A stretch of 64,000 nucleotides of DNA from the NCBI RefSeq assembly GCF_030689305.1, contig NZ_JAUYVM010000015.1, positions 1-64,000 of the forward strand, in the 5' to 3' direction. The notes under the pieces are model-generated. The model saw only the letters and a list, made by a program, of their open reading frames with translations, was not told the DNA's origin and searched no databases. Positions 9,304 to 18,180 of this stretch are shown here, one piece after another (the stretch's first letter is position 1; each line of letters starts with the position of its first letter). This stretch comes from Vibrio penaeicida. Lineage in GTDB: Bacteria; Pseudomonadota; Gammaproteobacteria; Enterobacterales; Vibrionaceae. The position numbers and the translations under genes were made by a program.

Positions 9304-10248
9304 ATGAAGGCAACTATTGGTATGCAAATAGGGAAATATGCACTGGCATTGACGGCATTGTGGAGCTCTTCAGCGATGGCCAACCAATGCCATCTCGTTC
9401 GCTTTGCAGATGTCGGGTGGACAGATATCACTTCGACCACAGCGATTACCTCAGAAGTACTAGAGGGCTTAGGTTACGAAACAAGCACGCAGCTTCTATC
9501 GGTCCCCGTTACATATAACTCGTTAGCCAATAACGACATTGACGTCTTTTTGGGTAACTGGATGCCAACCATGGCGTCAGATGTTGAAAAGTACATGTCT
9601 GAAGGCAGTGTGGACATGGTAAAGGTTAACTTAACGGGCGCAAAATATACCCTTGCGGTTAATAAGGCTGCGTTTGATGCGGGCATCAAGAACTTCTCAG
9701 ACATTGCCAAATACAAGCGAGAACTCAAAGGCAAAATCTACGGCATAGAGCCGGGGAATGATGGAAACCGCCTGATTCAAAAAATGATCGATACCGATGC
9801 GTTTGGATTGAAAGGGTTCAGCCTAGTTGAATCGAGCGAAGCAGGTATGCTTTCTCAAGTTGCTCGTAGCATCCGAAGAGATCAATGGATTGTGTTCCTT
9901 GGCTGGGCTCCTCACCCAATGAACAGCAACTTTGAAATCGACTATCTAGATGGTGGTGATGATTACTTTGGCCCTAATTTTGGCGGAGCAGTAGTCCACA
10001 CCAATGTACGCCATGGGTACATTCGAGAGTGCCCAAATGTCGGAACCCTCCTGACCAATATTGAATTTAGCTTGGACATGGAAAATGAAGTCATGGGCGC
10101 GATACTCGATAAGGGAGAAGACCCTAGAAAAGCGGCTCGTGAATGGTTACAGGCAAATCCGAGTGTATTGGATACGTGGCTAAAAGGTGTCTCCACCAAA
10201 GATGGGACCGTCGGGTTAGCCGCCGTTAAAGCACATCTGAATATATAA
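9304..10248 (+). CDS. choX: periplasmic choline/betaine-binding protein (ChoX/ProX type)
   Basis: A 314-residue substrate-binding protein of an ABC importer for quaternary amines (OpuAC family). A signal peptide with hydrophobic core and A-x-A site occupies residues 1-24 (LTALWSSSAMA). Motifs with aromatic residues typical of the cation-pi binding cage are visible: FADVGWTD, FLGNWMPTM and FLGWAPHPMN. The ATG at 9304 follows a perfect AAGGAGA; an upstream in-frame start at 9193 would place the signal peptide inside the protein. It sits directly after betA and before the permease and ATPase. A loose inverted repeat (AGGAAG...CTTCCT) in the 84-bp gap to the permease could stabilise the upstream message. 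Confidence 0.92.
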   Translation: MKATIGMQIGKYALALTALWSSSAMANQCHLVRFADVGWTDITSTTAITSEVLEGLGYETSTQLLSVPVTYNSLANNDIDVFLGNWMPTMASDVEKYMSEGSVDMVKVNLTGAKYTLAVNKAAFDAGIKNFSDIAKYKRELKGKIYGIEPGNDGNRLIQKMIDTDAFGLKGFSLVESSEAGMLSQVARSIRRDQWIVFLGWAPHPMNSNFEIDYLDGGDDYFGPNFGGAVVHTNVRHGYIRECPNVGTLLTNIEFSLDMENEVMGAILDKGEDPRKAAREWLQANPSVLDTWLKGVSTKDGTVGLAAVKAHLNI

Positions 10249-10332
10249 CAAATAACAATGAACAGCATGGTAGGAAGGCAGGCGTTTAGTTTTATCTTCC
10301 TTCCATCTGTCGATGGATAGCGATGTAGTGTA

Positions 10333-11190
10333 ATGAATTGGTTTATCGAAAATAAAATACCGTTAGGGTCTTGGATTGAAGCATTTGTTGATTGGTTAAT
10401 CGGTCATGCATCAGGATTTTTTGATGCGATTGCATTCAGTCTAGAATGGATGATTTTGCTTGTTGTCGAACTTTTCCAGTGGTTTCCGCCGTGGTTCTTA
10501 ATTGCTTTTACCGCTGGTTTAGCGTTTGCATTACATAGAAGCATCGGTATGTCTGTTTTTATCATTTTCGCGCTTCTGCTCATATTGAACTTGGGTTATT
10601 GGACCGAAATGATAGAAACGTTCGTATTGGTTTTCTCGGCAACGGCTTTATGTGTTGTCGTCGGGGTGCCGATTGGAATCCTTGCTGCCCACAAACCTTG
10701 GCTATATGTAGGTCTGCGACCAATACTGGACCTAATGCAGACCATTCCCACCTTTGTTTACCTAATACCTACGCTCATATTGTTTGGCTTAGGCGTTGTT
10801 CCTGGGCTTATTTCAACCATTATCTTTGCTATCGCCGCACCTATTCGACTGACTTATCTCGGTATCATTCGTGTCCCTGAAGAATTGTTAGAAGCGGGTA
10901 AAGCATTTGGTGCGAATCGTAGGCAGCTACTATTCAAAGTTGAATTACCGGCGGCGTTACCGACGATCATGGCAGGCATTACTCAATGCATAATGTTGTC
11001 ACTCTCTATGGTGGTTATTGCCGCGCTAGTTGGCGCTGACGGATTAGGAAAGCCCGTTATTCGGGCGCTAAATACAGTAAACATTTCTCAAGGGTTTGAG
11101 GCTGGGTTAGCCATTGTTTTGGTCGCGATTATTTTAGACCGTCTGTGCAAGCAGCCAAAAAGCGTTACTGGCGGCAGAGAAGAGGGATAA
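10333..11190 (+). CDS. choW: choline/betaine ABC transporter permease (ChoW/ProW type)
   Basis: A 285-residue inner-membrane permease with about six to seven hydrophobic helices. It carries the EAA-loop region EELLEAGKAFGANRRQLLFKVELPAALPTIMAGI that contacts the ATPase. N-terminal helices (about residues 35-85) precede the conserved binding-protein-dependent transport domain (about 90-275). It lies between the binding protein and the ATPase, and its stop is 3 bp before the ATPase start. No strong ribosome binding site is visible before the ATG at 10333. ChoW and ProW cannot be separated by sequence alone; the bet context favours choline or betaine. Confidence 0.92.
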   Translation: MNWFIENKIPLGSWIEAFVDWLIGHASGFFDAIAFSLEWMILLVVELFQWFPPWFLIAFTAGLAFALHRSIGMSVFIIFALLLILNLGYWTEMIETFVLVFSATALCVVVGVPIGILAAHKPWLYVGLRPILDLMQTIPTFVYLIPTLILFGLGVVPGLISTIIFAIAAPIRLTYLGIIRVPEELLEAGKAFGANRRQLLFKVELPAALPTIMAGITQCIMLSLSMVVIAALVGADGLGKPVIRALNTVNISQGFEAGLAIVLVAIILDRLCKQPKSVTGGREEG

Positions 11191-11193
11191 ACA

Positions 11194-12396
11194 ATGGCAT
11201 CAGTCACTATTAAAAATCTGGACATCGTTTTTGGTCAAAACGATCTCGATAGAACCTTAGAAATGCTAGACCAAGGAAAAACGCGACAAGAAATCTCAAA
11301 CGAAACTGGGGATATTGTTGGCGTACACAATGCCAGTTTGGAAGTTAAAGAAGGTGAAATCTGCGTTCTTATGGGGCTTTCAGGGTCTGGGAAGTCAAGT
11401 TTACTGCGAGCAATAAATGGTCTGAATACAACGACTCGTGGCGAACTGGTTATAGAGTACGACGGTGAACAAACCGATATTGCTACCTGCGACAGAGACA
11501 CGCTAAGAACCATTCGTGCTAACTGTGTATCCATGGTTTTCCAAAAATTTGCATTAATGCCTTGGTTAACGGTTGTTGAAAACGTGGCATTTGGACTAGA
11601 AATGAAAGGCATCGCTAAAGGGGTTCGTATCTCTAAAGCGATGGAACAACTCGAAATGGTTGGGTTGGCAGAGTGGTCCGAGAAATATCCGCATGAGTTA
11701 TCCGGTGGAATGCAGCAGCGAGTAGGTTTAGCTCGCGCTTTCTCAATGGACGCTGATGTCCTGCTGATGGACGAACCTTTCTCTGCGCTCGATCCTCTTA
11801 TTCGGAACCAACTCCAAGATGAATTGTTAGAACTCCAAACGCGCCTAAAGAAAACCATCATTTTTGTCAGCCATGATTTAGACGAAGCGCTAAAGCTGGG
11901 TACTAACATCGCCATTATGGAATCAGCTCGTATTATTCAACAAGGCAAACCAGAAGATATCGTTCTACGCCCTTCCACCGAATATGTCCGTGAGTTTGTT
12001 GCTCATACTAACCCTTTAAATGTTCTTTGTGGTGAGTCGTTAATGACGCCGGCAAAAGAGCTCGCAGTTAATGATGATCGGTATTACCTCGACCAAGAGA
12101 AAATAAGTTGGGTTACGGTGTCACTAAAAGGAGAGGTTATGTCCGCCGGTAGCCAACATGCGGGGGATATTCATCTACTGAAGTGGAATCAAGAAGTCGA
12201 TATCGAAGCGTTGTCTGTCGAGAGTCTCGTTGTTGCAAGTCCAAGTATCACAATGAGAGAAGCACTAGAAATACGTTATCGAACGGGTCGTCCAATCGTT
12301 ATTGAAGAGAATGGACGTATTTGTGGCGTGCTGTCAGATAAAGACTTCTATCACGCTTTGCTAGGAAAACATTTCAGCCAAGTGTCCGAAGGATAA
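11194..12396 (+). CDS. choV: choline/betaine ABC transporter ATPase (ChoV/ProV type)
   Basis: A 400-residue ATP-binding subunit. Walker A GLSGSGKSS (Lys67), a Q-loop in MVFQKFALMPW, signature LSGGMQQRV, Walker B VLLMDEPFSALDP and switch HDLDEA are all intact. The C-terminal part (about 345-395) resembles a CBS module (TGRPIVIEENGRICGVLSDKDF), which in the OpuA/ProV family senses ionic strength or nucleotides. It completes an importer operon with the two preceding genes. A 55-bp gap separates it from gbcB, with no terminator, so gbcB is probably co-transcribed. Confidence 0.94.
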   Translation: MASVTIKNLDIVFGQNDLDRTLEMLDQGKTRQEISNETGDIVGVHNASLEVKEGEICVLMGLSGSGKSSLLRAINGLNTTTRGELVIEYDGEQTDIATCDRDTLRTIRANCVSMVFQKFALMPWLTVVENVAFGLEMKGIAKGVRISKAMEQLEMVGLAEWSEKYPHELSGGMQQRVGLARAFSMDADVLLMDEPFSALDPLIRNQLQDELLELQTRLKKTIIFVSHDLDEALKLGTNIAIMESARIIQQGKPEDIVLRPSTEYVREFVAHTNPLNVLCGESLMTPAKELAVNDDRYYLDQEKISWVTVSLKGEVMSAGSQHAGDIHLLKWNQEVDIEALSVESLVVASPSITMREALEIRYRTGRPIVIEENGRICGVLSDKDFYHALLGKHFSQVSEG

Positions 12397-12451
12397 TAAG
12401 GCAATACAACCGCCAACGTAAAACACAGAATGAATAGGAAGGAGTCGCACC

Positions 12452-13561
12452 ATGACCGTGATTGATGAAAATCCAGTTAACCTTAGCCCGATCAACACTC
12501 AAACTTGGGTTAATGGCCGTCATATGGTTCGTTGTGTAAAAGTAATTCAAGAAACGCATGATGTGAAAACATTTTGTTTCATGAGTCAGAGCCCCATTAT
12601 GTTCTTTTTCAAACCGGGCCAATTTGTCACGCTAGAGCTTGAAATAGACGAAGAGCAAGTGATGAGAAGCTATACGATCTCGTCATCTCCGTCTGTGCCT
12701 TATAGCTTTTCAATAACCGTAAAACGAGTGAAAGGTGGGCAGGTTTCTAATTGGCTGCACGATAATATGATGGTGGAAAGCGAGCTAGCGGTTCACGGAC
12801 CGGTAGGTAACTTTAACTGTATTGATCAAACCGCAGACAAGGTGCTGCTATTGTCAGGTGGCGTTGGTGTGACTCCCTTAATGTCGATGGCGCGTTGGTG
12901 GTTTGATACTAACGGCAATGTAGATATGAAGTTTGTCCACAGTGCGCAGACTCCGAAAGACATCATTTATCACCGCGAACTGGAATTTATGGATTCACGG
13001 ATCGATAATTTTGAATTGGCGATAATTTGTGAGAGACAAAACATTGGCGATAGCTGGATGGGGTTTCGTGGCTATTTATCCAAGGAAACCCTCCAATTGA
13101 TTGCCCCTGATTTTCAGGATAGGTACGTGTTCTGCTGTGGGCCGACACCTTACATGAATGCGGTGAAAAAGATTCTTCAAGCATTGAATTTTCCAATGGA
13201 AAACTATTTCGAAGAGAGCTTTGGTGCGCCACCGGAAGAAGCCAAAGAAGAAGCATTAGAATCGGCAGAACATGCTTTGCTTCAACCGGATGATACCAAT
13301 CTATTTGAAGTCTTGTTTGAGGATGCAGATAGAAGCGCCAAGATTACCGCAGAAGATACTTTGTTATCCGCAGCCTCGAAAGCAGGGTTACATATCCCAA
13401 AAGCCTGTGGGATGGGGATCTGCGGTACATGTAAAGTCAAATTGGTTTCAGGTGAAGTCGAAATGAGCCACAACGGTGGGATTACTGAAGATGACGAGAA
13501 TGATGGATACATTCTGAGTTGTTGCTCCACACCGAAGAGCCATGTCGTTATCAAAACATAA
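12452..13561 (+). CDS. gbcB: GbcB, reductase component of glycine betaine Rieske demethylase
   Basis: A 369-residue class IA-type reductase: an FAD-binding domain (about 25-125, with MRSYTISSSPS), an NAD-binding domain (about 125-240, with LLSGGVGVTPLMSM), and a C-terminal plant-type [2Fe-2S] ferredoxin domain with CGMGICGTCKVKL and a distal Cys in ILSCCSTP. It passes NADH electrons to the Rieske oxygenase GbcA, which removes one methyl from glycine betaine as formaldehyde. P. aeruginosa GbcB has nearly the same length. Carnitine or stachydrine oxygenase reductases look similar, but the context points to betaine. Its partner gbcA is about 20 kb away. The ATG follows a good GGAAGGAG. Confidence 0.9.
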   Translation: MTVIDENPVNLSPINTQTWVNGRHMVRCVKVIQETHDVKTFCFMSQSPIMFFFKPGQFVTLELEIDEEQVMRSYTISSSPSVPYSFSITVKRVKGGQVSNWLHDNMMVESELAVHGPVGNFNCIDQTADKVLLLSGGVGVTPLMSMARWWFDTNGNVDMKFVHSAQTPKDIIYHRELEFMDSRIDNFELAIICERQNIGDSWMGFRGYLSKETLQLIAPDFQDRYVFCCGPTPYMNAVKKILQALNFPMENYFEESFGAPPEEAKEEALESAEHALLQPDDTNLFEVLFEDADRSAKITAEDTLLSAASKAGLHIPKACGMGICGTCKVKLVSGEVEMSHNGGITEDDENDGYILSCCSTPKSHVVIKT

Positions 13562-13592
13562 TTTGTTTGACCGAGTATTTGTTTGACCGAGC
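13561..13592. repeat. 16-bp tandem duplication
   Basis: ATTTGTTTGACCGAGT is followed directly by ATTTGTTTGACCGAGC (15 of 16 bases identical). It starts at the last base of the gbcB stop codon. It looks like a recent slippage duplication. Confidence 0.85.
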
Positions 13593-13685
13593 ATTAATCG
13601 ACACTTGTATAAACTAACTTCGTTGACACGCGAAATTACAGGGATGTTCATTAAGCTACGCTTTGTCGGGAAGCCATTGGTCATT

Positions 13686-13711
13686 AGGTTAGCTTGCGCT
13701 AACCTTTTTTT
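13686..13711 (+). terminator. rho-independent terminator after gbcB
   Basis: A perfect 8-bp stem AGGTTAGC / GCTAACCT with a 4-base loop is followed by seven T residues. It ends the bet-cho-gbcB transcription unit. Confidence 0.9.
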
Positions 13712-13928
13712 ATGCCCACCAGTTAAGACTTTTAGTACGCAGTCATTAAGTCGTTTTTGGCGTCGTAAATAGAATAATTGCCGACGTAAAAAAGCATCAT
13801 CCCTAACCCTGTGCTCGCTAGTATCAACCCATACAAACAATCCGCGCAAATCCCGTGTGGAAAAAAGCCTCAGCTTGATAAATTAGAATTTCCCTGAGTG
13901 CGATGAATGATTTGAATGGAGAGAAAAC
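13712..13928 (+). promoter_or_regulatory. leader region of glyA-sda-sox-purU unit
   Basis: This is a 217-bp region between the gbcB terminator and glyA. I looked for a glycine riboswitch and did not see its conserved core. A GCGCAAATCCCGTGT element (13844-13858) resembles sequences upstream of the dipeptidase-like gene and gbcA and may be an activator site; this is a by-eye guess. The glyA ribosome binding site is TGGAGAG. Confidence 0.35.
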
Positions 13929-15182
13929 ATGTTCAAACGTAAGGATACAGTGAAAGGGTTTGACGACGAGATTTGGAACGCGATAGAAGCCGAAACAGAC
14001 CGTCAGCAGCACCACGTGGAATTGATCGCATCAGAAAACTACACCAGTCAAAGGGTGATGGAAGCGCAAGGCACACAGCTCACTAATAAATACGCCGAGG
14101 GTTACCCTGCAAAACGCTATTACGGTGGCTGTGAACATGTAGACGTTGTGGAATCCATTGCTATTGAACGAGCAAAGCAGCTCTTTGGAGCGGACTACGC
14201 GAACGTACAGCCACACTCAGGCTCTCAAGCGAACTCAGCTGTTTACATGGCTCTATTGAACCCAGGTGACACTGTATTGGGAATGAGCCTAGCTCACGGT
14301 GGGCATTTAACGCATGGCGCAAAAGTCAGTTTTTCTGGTAAGCAATATAACTCCGTTCAATATGGCTTAAACGAAGAAACAGGTGAAATTGACTACGACC
14401 AAGTTCAAGCATTGGCTTCTGAGCATCAACCAAAAATGATCGTTGCAGGCTTTTCCGCTTATTCACGAGTGGTGGATTGGGAAAGGTTCCGCAAAATAGC
14501 CGATTCGGTAGGTGCATATTTGATGGTAGACATGGCTCATGTAGCAGGGCTGATCGTCGCTGGTGCATACCCTAATCCCATACCATTTGCCGATGTTGTA
14601 ACAACGACAACGCACAAAACATTACGTGGACCGCGAGGCGGGTTGATCCTATGCAGTAAAAACGAAGCGCTTGAAAAGAAATTGAATTCAGCGGTTTTTC
14701 CCGGTGGGCAAGGTGGCCCGTTAATGCACGTGATTGCGGCTAAAGCCGTCGCCTTCAAAGAAGCGATGTCGGAGGAATTTGCTAGCTACCAACGCCAAGT
14801 TGTGAAAAACGCTCAGGTAATGGCAGAGGTTTTTCAGCAACGAGATTACGAAGTGATTTCAGGCGGAACAGACAACCATTTGTTTTTATTAAGCCTAGTA
14901 AGCAAAGGCTTAACGGGGAAAGCGGCAGATGAAGCACTAAGCCGAGCCAATATCACCGTGAACAAAAATGCAGTACCGAATGACCCTCAATCCCCATTCG
15001 TGACGAGCGGCCTGAGAATTGGAACCCCAGCGGTTACAACGCGAGGCTTTAAAGAGCAAGAAGTGGCACTACTGGCAAACTGGATATGCGACATTCTCGA
15101 TAATATCGAGTCCGATGTTGTCGTCCAGGAAGTGAAAGAACAGGTCGAAAAGCTTTGTTCTGAGCATCCGGTTTATCGCTAG
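13929..15182 (+). CDS. glyA: serine hydroxymethyltransferase (catabolic GlyA)
   Basis: A 417-residue PLP enzyme that converts glycine plus methylene-tetrahydrofolate to serine. The PLP lysine is Lys230 in TTTTHKTLRGPRGG, and the SHMT signature regions (ASENYTSQRVMEAQG, YPAKRYYGGCE) are complete. Its position ahead of a serine dehydratase and the sarcosine oxidase genes matches P. aeruginosa glyA1-soxBDAG. This copy therefore probably serves betaine catabolism by combining sarcosine-derived glycine with the methylene-THF made by sarcosine oxidase. A housekeeping glyA would be expected elsewhere in the genome. Confidence 0.96.
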   Translation: MFKRKDTVKGFDDEIWNAIEAETDRQQHHVELIASENYTSQRVMEAQGTQLTNKYAEGYPAKRYYGGCEHVDVVESIAIERAKQLFGADYANVQPHSGSQANSAVYMALLNPGDTVLGMSLAHGGHLTHGAKVSFSGKQYNSVQYGLNEETGEIDYDQVQALASEHQPKMIVAGFSAYSRVVDWERFRKIADSVGAYLMVDMAHVAGLIVAGAYPNPIPFADVVTTTTHKTLRGPRGGLILCSKNEALEKKLNSAVFPGGQGGPLMHVIAAKAVAFKEAMSEEFASYQRQVVKNAQVMAEVFQQRDYEVISGGTDNHLFLLSLVSKGLTGKAADEALSRANITVNKNAVPNDPQSPFVTSGLRIGTPAVTTRGFKEQEVALLANWICDILDNIESDVVVQEVKEQVEKLCSEHPVYR

Positions 15183-15209
15183 CAAAGGCGATTCAATAGG
15201 TACGGCATT

Positions 15210-16583
15210 ATGGCAATCAGTATATTCGACATGTTTAAGATAGGTGTGGGGCCGTCCAGCTCCCATACCGTGGGACCGATGAAAGCGGCCAACATGTTTG
15301 TGGAGGAACTCGCGCAGCAAAACGTCATCGATTCAGTGGAAGAGATCCAATGTGAGTTGTTTGGATCTTTAGGTGCAACAGGGAAAGGGCACAGTACCGA
15401 TACCGCGGTGAAAATTGGTTTAGAGGGCTACACACCAGAACTGGTTCAGTCGGAAGAAATTGAGACTCGTATTCGCTCTATCAATGCAACCGAGATGATT
15501 TTTTTGAACCAAGAAAAGTGGATTCGTTTTTTTGAAGACAAACACATGCTTTTCAAAGGTGAGGAGATCTTGCCCGGGCACCCTAACGCAATGACGCTGA
15601 CAGCCCGCAATGCGGAAGGCGCCGTTATTAACAGCAAAACCTATTATTCCGTGGGCGGTGGGTTTGTTGTTGAGCAAGGGAAAGAAAACTCGGTTTTCAA
15701 TATTCAAGCTGCACCTATTCCATACCCGTTTAATACAGCAGAACAGTTGCTTGCCATCTGCAATAAAACTGGGCACCCGATACATAAAATTATGCTCGCA
15801 AACGAGTGTGCGTTTCGTGATGAAGTGAGCGTATTGGATGGTATCAATGACATCTGGGGTGTCATGGCAAGTTGCATCGATAGAGGGTTAACCAAGGATG
15901 GGATTCTTCCTGGTGGGTTATCGGTTAAGCGGCGCGCACCTCAAATGCATCGTGACTTGTGCGACATGAATCAAGAAACCGGAATTCGGCATCTAGACTC
16001 CATGGCGTGGGTAAACCTGTACGCCATATCGGTTAACGAAGAAAACGCAGCCGGTGGCAAAGTGGTAACAGCACCCACTAACGGGGCAGCAGGCATAATT
16101 CCCGCAGTGATTAAATATTACCTAGAGTTTTGCAACGGTAACGAAGCAGGTGTTATTCGGTTTCTTTTGAGTGCTGCAGCTATTGGCATGCTGTGCAAAA
16201 CCAACGCGTCTATTTCAGGTGCAGAAGTTGGCTGCCAAGGCGAAGTGGGTTCGGCATGTGCGATGGCTGCTGCAGGCTTGGCAGAAGCTGTTGGGGCAAC
16301 CCCCGAGCAAGTTGAAAATGCGGCGGAAATTGGAATGGAACATAACCTAGGCTTAACGTGCGACCCAGTTGGCGGGCTCGTTCAAGTACCGTGTATTGAA
16401 CGCAACGCCATGGCAGCCGTAAAAGCGATTAACGCCGTATCCATGGCGTTGAAAGGTGATGGTAGCCATTTTGTCTCTCTCGATACCGCGATTAAAACCA
16501 TGAGAGATACTGGAAAAGACATGTTGGATAAGTACAAAGAAACGTCACGTGGTGGCTTAGCCGTCAACGTCATTGAATGTTAG
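15210..16583 (+). CDS. sdaA: L-serine dehydratase (iron-sulfur, single chain)
   Basis: A 457-residue [4Fe-4S] L-serine ammonia-lyase that forms pyruvate and ammonia. The N-terminal motif GVGPSSSHTVGPMKAA is typical. Three cysteines at 342, 384 and 395 (EVGCQGE, LTCDPVGG, VPCIERNAM) sit one residue off the cluster ligands known in L. pneumophila and E. coli enzymes (343, 385, 396), so the cluster is intact. It starts 27 bp after glyA and completes the path glycine -> serine -> pyruvate. The symbol sdaA or sdaB is arbitrary; P. aeruginosa has an sdaB in its betaine regulon. Confidence 0.94.
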   Translation: MAISIFDMFKIGVGPSSSHTVGPMKAANMFVEELAQQNVIDSVEEIQCELFGSLGATGKGHSTDTAVKIGLEGYTPELVQSEEIETRIRSINATEMIFLNQEKWIRFFEDKHMLFKGEEILPGHPNAMTLTARNAEGAVINSKTYYSVGGGFVVEQGKENSVFNIQAAPIPYPFNTAEQLLAICNKTGHPIHKIMLANECAFRDEVSVLDGINDIWGVMASCIDRGLTKDGILPGGLSVKRRAPQMHRDLCDMNQETGIRHLDSMAWVNLYAISVNEENAAGGKVVTAPTNGAAGIIPAVIKYYLEFCNGNEAGVIRFLLSAAAIGMLCKTNASISGAEVGCQGEVGSACAMAAAGLAEAVGATPEQVENAAEIGMEHNLGLTCDPVGGLVQVPCIERNAMAAVKAINAVSMALKGDGSHFVSLDTAIKTMRDTGKDMLDKYKETSRGGLAVNVIEC

Positions 16584-16623
16584 TCAGACACAGTTGTGAC
16601 TGCGTAGTAGAAAGGAATCAACA

Positions 16624-17874
16624 ATGAGCAAATATTCAGGGTTCGGTCTATTCAAACATGCTCTTTCTTACCATGAAAACTGGCAGCGTGTATGGCGTAA
16701 CCCAAAGCCTAAAAAGGCTTACGATGTGATCATCGTAGGCGGTGGTGGTCATGGTTTAGCAACAGCCTATTATCTGGCAAAAAATCACGGAGTAAAAAAT
16801 ATCGCTGTGGTTGAAAAAGGATATTTAGGTGGTGGTAACACAGCACGAAACACCACGATTGTACGTTCAAATTACCTTTGGGACGAAGCGGCAAGGTTGT
16901 ATGAACATGCCATGAAGTTATGGGAAGGTTTGTCAGTCGATTTGAATTACAACCTTATGTTCAGCCAACGAGGCGTACTGAACTTGGGACATACCCTTCA
17001 AGACATGAGAGACATTGAGAGAAGGGTGAACGCCAACCGCCTAAACGGAATAGATGGCGAGGTTCTCAACCGAGAGCAAGTACAAGAAATGGTGCCCATT
17101 CTGGATTGTTCAGACAACGCTAGGTATCCCGTATTGGGTGCAAGCTGGCAACCGAGAGGTGGTACGGCGCGTCACGATGCCGTTGCATGGGGATTCGCTC
17201 GCGCCGCCGACAAGCTGGGTGTCGATCTTATCCAGCAAACGGAAGTCACCGACATCCGGGTTCAAGACGGTCGTGTTGTTGGGGTGGAAACATCAAACGG
17301 ATTTATTGGTGCAAACAAGGTTGGTTGCGTGGCATCTGGGAATTCTGGTGTGTTAGCCAATATGGTGGGTTTGTCTCTTCCTCTGGAATCTCACCCTCTG
17401 CAGGCGATGGTTTCTGAGCCATTGAAACCAGTGCTCGACACCGTTGTGATGTCTAATCATGTGCACGGCTACATGAGCCAATCGGATAAAGGTGATTTGG
17501 TCATCGGTGCGGGTATAGACAGCTACTTAGGCTACGGGCAAAGAGGATCATTTTCGGTAATCGAACACACTATTTCTGCCATTAAGGAAATGTTCCCAAT
17601 TGTTAGCCGAGTGAGGCTAAACCGTCACTGGGGAGGGATCGTTGATACCTGTCCAGATGCCTGCCCCATTATCAGTAAAACACCGATCAAAGGTCTGTAT
17701 TTTAACTGCGGTTGGGGAACCGGTGGCTTTAAAGCAACGCCAGGATCAGGGCATGTTTTTGCTCATACAATCGCGTATGACGACCCACATCCATTAGCAA
17801 AACCGTTCGCGATGGATCGTTTTGTATCAGGGTATTTGATTGATGAACATGGCGCTGCAGGTGTCGCGCACTAG
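16624..17874 (+). CDS. soxB: sarcosine oxidase beta subunit SoxB
   Basis: A 416-residue flavoprotein subunit of heterotetrameric sarcosine oxidase, which demethylates sarcosine to glycine and gives the C1 unit to tetrahydrofolate. The FAD-binding fold begins at about residue 35 (DVIIVGGGGHGLATAYYLA). His184 in GGTARHDAVAWG lies where the corynebacterial enzyme attaches FMN covalently (beta His173). Length is standard. A good AAGGAAT site lies before the ATG. soxD, soxA and soxG follow without gaps. Confidence 0.95.
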   Translation: MSKYSGFGLFKHALSYHENWQRVWRNPKPKKAYDVIIVGGGGHGLATAYYLAKNHGVKNIAVVEKGYLGGGNTARNTTIVRSNYLWDEAARLYEHAMKLWEGLSVDLNYNLMFSQRGVLNLGHTLQDMRDIERRVNANRLNGIDGEVLNREQVQEMVPILDCSDNARYPVLGASWQPRGGTARHDAVAWGFARAADKLGVDLIQQTEVTDIRVQDGRVVGVETSNGFIGANKVGCVASGNSGVLANMVGLSLPLESHPLQAMVSEPLKPVLDTVVMSNHVHGYMSQSDKGDLVIGAGIDSYLGYGQRGSFSVIEHTISAIKEMFPIVSRVRLNRHWGGIVDTCPDACPIISKTPIKGLYFNCGWGTGGFKATPGSGHVFAHTIAYDDPHPLAKPFAMDRFVSGYLIDEHGAAGVAH

Positions 17875-17883
17875 GAGTTAATT

Positions 17884-18180
17884 ATGTTGCACTTGTATTG
17901 TCCTTACTGTCAGGAACATCGTGAAGAAGAAGAGTTTTCTTATGCTGGAGAGGCGCACATCGAGCGCCCACTCGATCCTGCGTCGCTAAGTGATAAAGAA
18001 TGGGGTGAATACTTATTCCATCGAAAAAATCCGAAAGGGTTGCATCATGAAATGTGGTTCCATGCCACAGGGTGTAGAAAGTTCTTTAACGTAACGCGAG
18101 ACACGGTCTCATACGAGATTGTTGAAGTCTACGAAATGGGGCAGTCGCCTAAGCAATCTGCGTCGGAGGCACAGGAATGA
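17884..18180 (+). CDS. soxD: sarcosine oxidase delta subunit SoxD
   Basis: A 98-residue zinc-binding small subunit. The N-terminus reads MLHLYCPYCQ, giving a CxxC pair at residues 6 and 9, with a further Cys in HATGCRKFF, the expected zinc site of the family. The ribosome binding site AGGAGTTAATT precedes the ATG. It overlaps soxA by 4 bp (ATGA), so SoxA translation is coupled to it. Confidence 0.94.
   Translation: MLHLYCPYCQEHREEEEFSYAGEAHIERPLDPASLSDKEWGEYLFHRKNPKGLHHEMWFHATGCRKFFNVTRDTVSYEIVEVYEMGQSPKQSASEAQE

Noticed and set aside
10270..10320. Hairpin between the binding protein and permease genes as a terminator
   Set aside because: The AGGAAG/CTTCCT arms are short with a long loop and no T-run, and the transporter genes must be co-expressed; at most it affects mRNA stability.
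11235..11915. Long minus-strand open frame opposite the transporter ATPase gene
   Set aside because: It is antisense to conserved ABC motifs and has serine/arginine-biased composition typical of a shadow frame.
13712..13928. Glycine riboswitch before glyA
   Set aside because: Expected from the pathway in vibrios, but no tandem aptamer core or conserved GGAGAG-type pairing could be found in the leader.
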